A stretch of DNA of 5,905 bases from positions 1 to 5,905 of the forward strand of contig CAVCIU010000074.1 in assembly GCA_963602355.1 (NCBI GenBank). The letters are read 5' to 3'. The notes below the pieces were generated by a model. That model had not been told where the DNA came from. It made no database searches and saw nothing but the letters and a program-made list of their open reading frames with translations. Positions 4,898 to 5,905 of this stretch are shown one piece after another. Made by a program: the position numbers and the translations under genes. The DNA is from UBA791 sp963602355. GTDB taxonomy: Bacteria > Cyanobacteriota > Vampirovibrionia > Gastranaerophilales > Gastranaerophilaceae. Every line of letters begins with the position of its first letter. Within the stretch, counting starts at the first letter, position 1.

Positions 4898-5812
4898 TTA
4901 TTTTGCTAAAGCATTATCTTGAGCAATCAATTTGTCGATAAATTCAGTTACTCTATCTAAACACCAATCAGTAAGCCAATGATTGCCTTTTCTAGACAAG
5001 AAAAGTTCAGCATCGTCATTTTCATTAGCTAAAGCCATAGAATTGTAATATGGCGCAATTTTATCTGATTTTGAGTGCATAATCAAGATTGGACATTTAA
5101 CTTTTGCAATCTTTGACACATTATCAAATTTTTGAATAAAAGGACAAGCCTTAATCAAATGTTGAGAAATAGCTCTTAACATATATAAGCGCAATCTTTT
5201 AAAGTAGAATTTTGAAATATCAATTGCAGCAGATTTAATATCCTTAATTGGAGATTGAAGAATAAGAGCTTTTACAGTGTTATTTTTAGCAGTTTCCACT
5301 GCAACAGTCGTACCCAACGAATGCCCCCAGACAATAACATTTTCTCTTTTCGTGCCAAGTTCTTCAATACGCTCAAGCGCAGTTTGAGCATCTAAGTAAA
5401 CACCTTTTTCAGAAGGCAATCCCCAACTCTTATAATGTCCACGATAGCTAAGCATAAACAAACCTAAATCGTGTTTTAAGCAATATTTTGCAACATCTTG
5501 ATGAGAAAGAATTGATTCAGCTTGACCATGAAAAAATAATACTACTGGGCGCCCTTCTTTAGGTGGGAACCACCACGCATAAAGTCTTGCGCCGTCATTT
5601 GTTACAAAACGTTGAGGGATAAACTTCTTCAACAAAGATTTATCAACTTTTACTGCTCTTAATTTTGCAGGTTGAAAAATCAAATAATTCTCCATAGAAA
5701 GTCTTATTGGCTTAAACAATCTTGAACCCGTAAACAACGGGTATACAAAAAGATAAAAAGCCTTTTTGAATAATAACAAATAAAATAAAACTTTGATTAA
5801 GAATCTTCTCAT
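4898..5812 (-). CDS. Membrane-anchored alpha/beta hydrolase, Bem46/ABHD13-like
   Basis: The 304-residue serine hydrolase has an N-terminal basic and hydrophobic segment (about 4-27, starting MRRFLIKVLFYLLLF), likely a membrane anchor. The hydrolase fold follows from about 66. The oxyanion region is FFHGQAES (93-100). The Bem46-like stretch SYRGHYKSWGLPSEKG (122-137) ends just before Asp141-Ala142. The nucleophile is Ser165 in GHSLG (163-167), and the acid and base are probably Asp250 (HSKSDKIAP) and His278 (KGNHW). The triad is complete. Bem46/ABHD13/ABHD17 relatives act as lipases, depalmitoylases or (thio)esterases; the substrate here is unknown, and a lipid or acyl-protein ester at the membrane is only a guess. 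The start at 5812 has no ribosome site but is exactly 6 bases below an extended -10 box, so a leaderless mRNA is likely. It follows uvrA and leads into trpS. Confidence 0.9.
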   Translation of the reverse strand: MRRFLIKVLFYLLLFKKAFYLFVYPLFTGSRLFKPIRLSMENYLIFQPAKLRAVKVDKSLLKKFIPQRFVTNDGARLYAWWFPPKEGRPVVLFFHGQAESILSHQDVAKYCLKHDLGLFMLSYRGHYKSWGLPSEKGVYLDAQTALERIEELGTKRENVIVWGHSLGTTVAVETAKNNTVKALILQSPIKDIKSAAIDISKFYFKRLRLYMLRAISQHLIKACPFIQKFDNVSKIAKVKCPILIMHSKSDKIAPYYNSMALANENDDAELFLSRKGNHWLTDWCLDRVTEFIDKLIAQDNALAK

Positions 5813-5818
5813 AGGTGG

Positions 5819-5847
5819 ATTATATCATATTGCCCAAAACTATTCAA
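5819..5847 (-). promoter_or_regulatory. Promoter of the hydrolase-trpS unit (TTGAAT, 17 bases, TATAAT), leaderless spacing
   Basis: On the minus strand TTGAAT (5847-5842) is followed by a 17-base spacer ending in TGA and a perfect TATAAT (5824-5819). Six bases (CCACCT) separate the box from the ATG at 5812, placing the normal start point on the A of ATG. The -35 box overlaps the last codon and stop of uvrA. This is the closest match to consensus in the window. Confidence 0.8.
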
Positions 5848-5905
5848 AATATTTACGTAAATATTTACCTGTGTAAGATTTTTTATTTTTAGAAACCTCT
5901 TTAGG
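5840..5905 (-). CDS. uvrA: UvrABC system protein A, last 21 codons (5' part outside window)
   Basis: Reading inward from the right edge on the minus strand gives 21 residues and a TAG stop, ending SYTGKYLRKYFE. This matches the well-conserved UvrA tail, where a GTPEEVA-type phrase is followed by a short charged stretch, S-x-T-G-x-Y-L and the end of the protein; the part PKEVSKNK before it also fits. UvrA is the ATP-dependent damage-recognition subunit of nucleotide excision repair. No ATPase or zinc-finger part is inside the window, so the call rests on the tail alone. The hydrolase promoter overlaps its final codons, and there is no terminator between uvrA and the hydrolase, so some readthrough is possible. 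Confidence 0.75.
   Translation of the reverse strand, partial: PKEVSKNKKSYTGKYLRKYFE

Overview
The window is an AT-rich bacterial chromosome segment of mostly ordinary housekeeping genes, nearly all on the minus strand, with intact standard-code reading frames. I think of the gut Melainabacteria (Gastranaerophilales, non-photosynthetic relatives of Cyanobacteria) because of the low GC, the gene mix and the style of the Ala/Gln-rich coiled-coil protein at the left edge. This is an inference from memory; the sequence has no rRNA or other marker that fixes the taxon.

Reading down the minus strand from the right edge: the last 21 codons of uvrA (nucleotide excision repair); a membrane-anchored Bem46-type alpha/beta hydrolase; trpS (tryptophanyl-tRNA synthetase) 13 bases behind it, probably co-transcribed; a bidirectional terminator shared with a 60-codon plus-strand gene of unknown function; a small HEAT-repeat protein divergent from that gene; gatC (a subunit of the Asp/Glu-tRNA amidotransferase); pyrG (CTP synthase); a 413-base intergenic region; and the N-terminal 144 residues of a coiled-coil protein running off the left edge. 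The theme is information processing and nucleotide supply (uvrA, trpS, gatC, pyrG), but no single pathway links the genes.

The regulatory layout is readable. Three minus-strand genes have an extended -10 box (TGnTATAAT). For the hydrolase and the HEAT gene it lies exactly 6 bases before the ATG, which predicts leaderless mRNAs. For gatC it gives an 18-base leader with a GGAG ribosome site, which fixes the start at the ATG at 2799. gatC and pyrG are each followed by a 31-base terminator hairpin, and these two are variants of one element: all seven differences keep the pairing.

The points most worth following up are the exact C-x22-C-x6-C-x2-C iron-sulfur signature in TrpRS combined with altered GxDQ and KMSKS motifs, the predicted leaderless genes, the covarying hairpin pair, the well-supported unknown 60-residue gene, and the coiled-coil protein with its repeat-rich upstream region. 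I see no CRISPR array, insertion sequence, tRNA, rRNA, phage module or obvious defence system.
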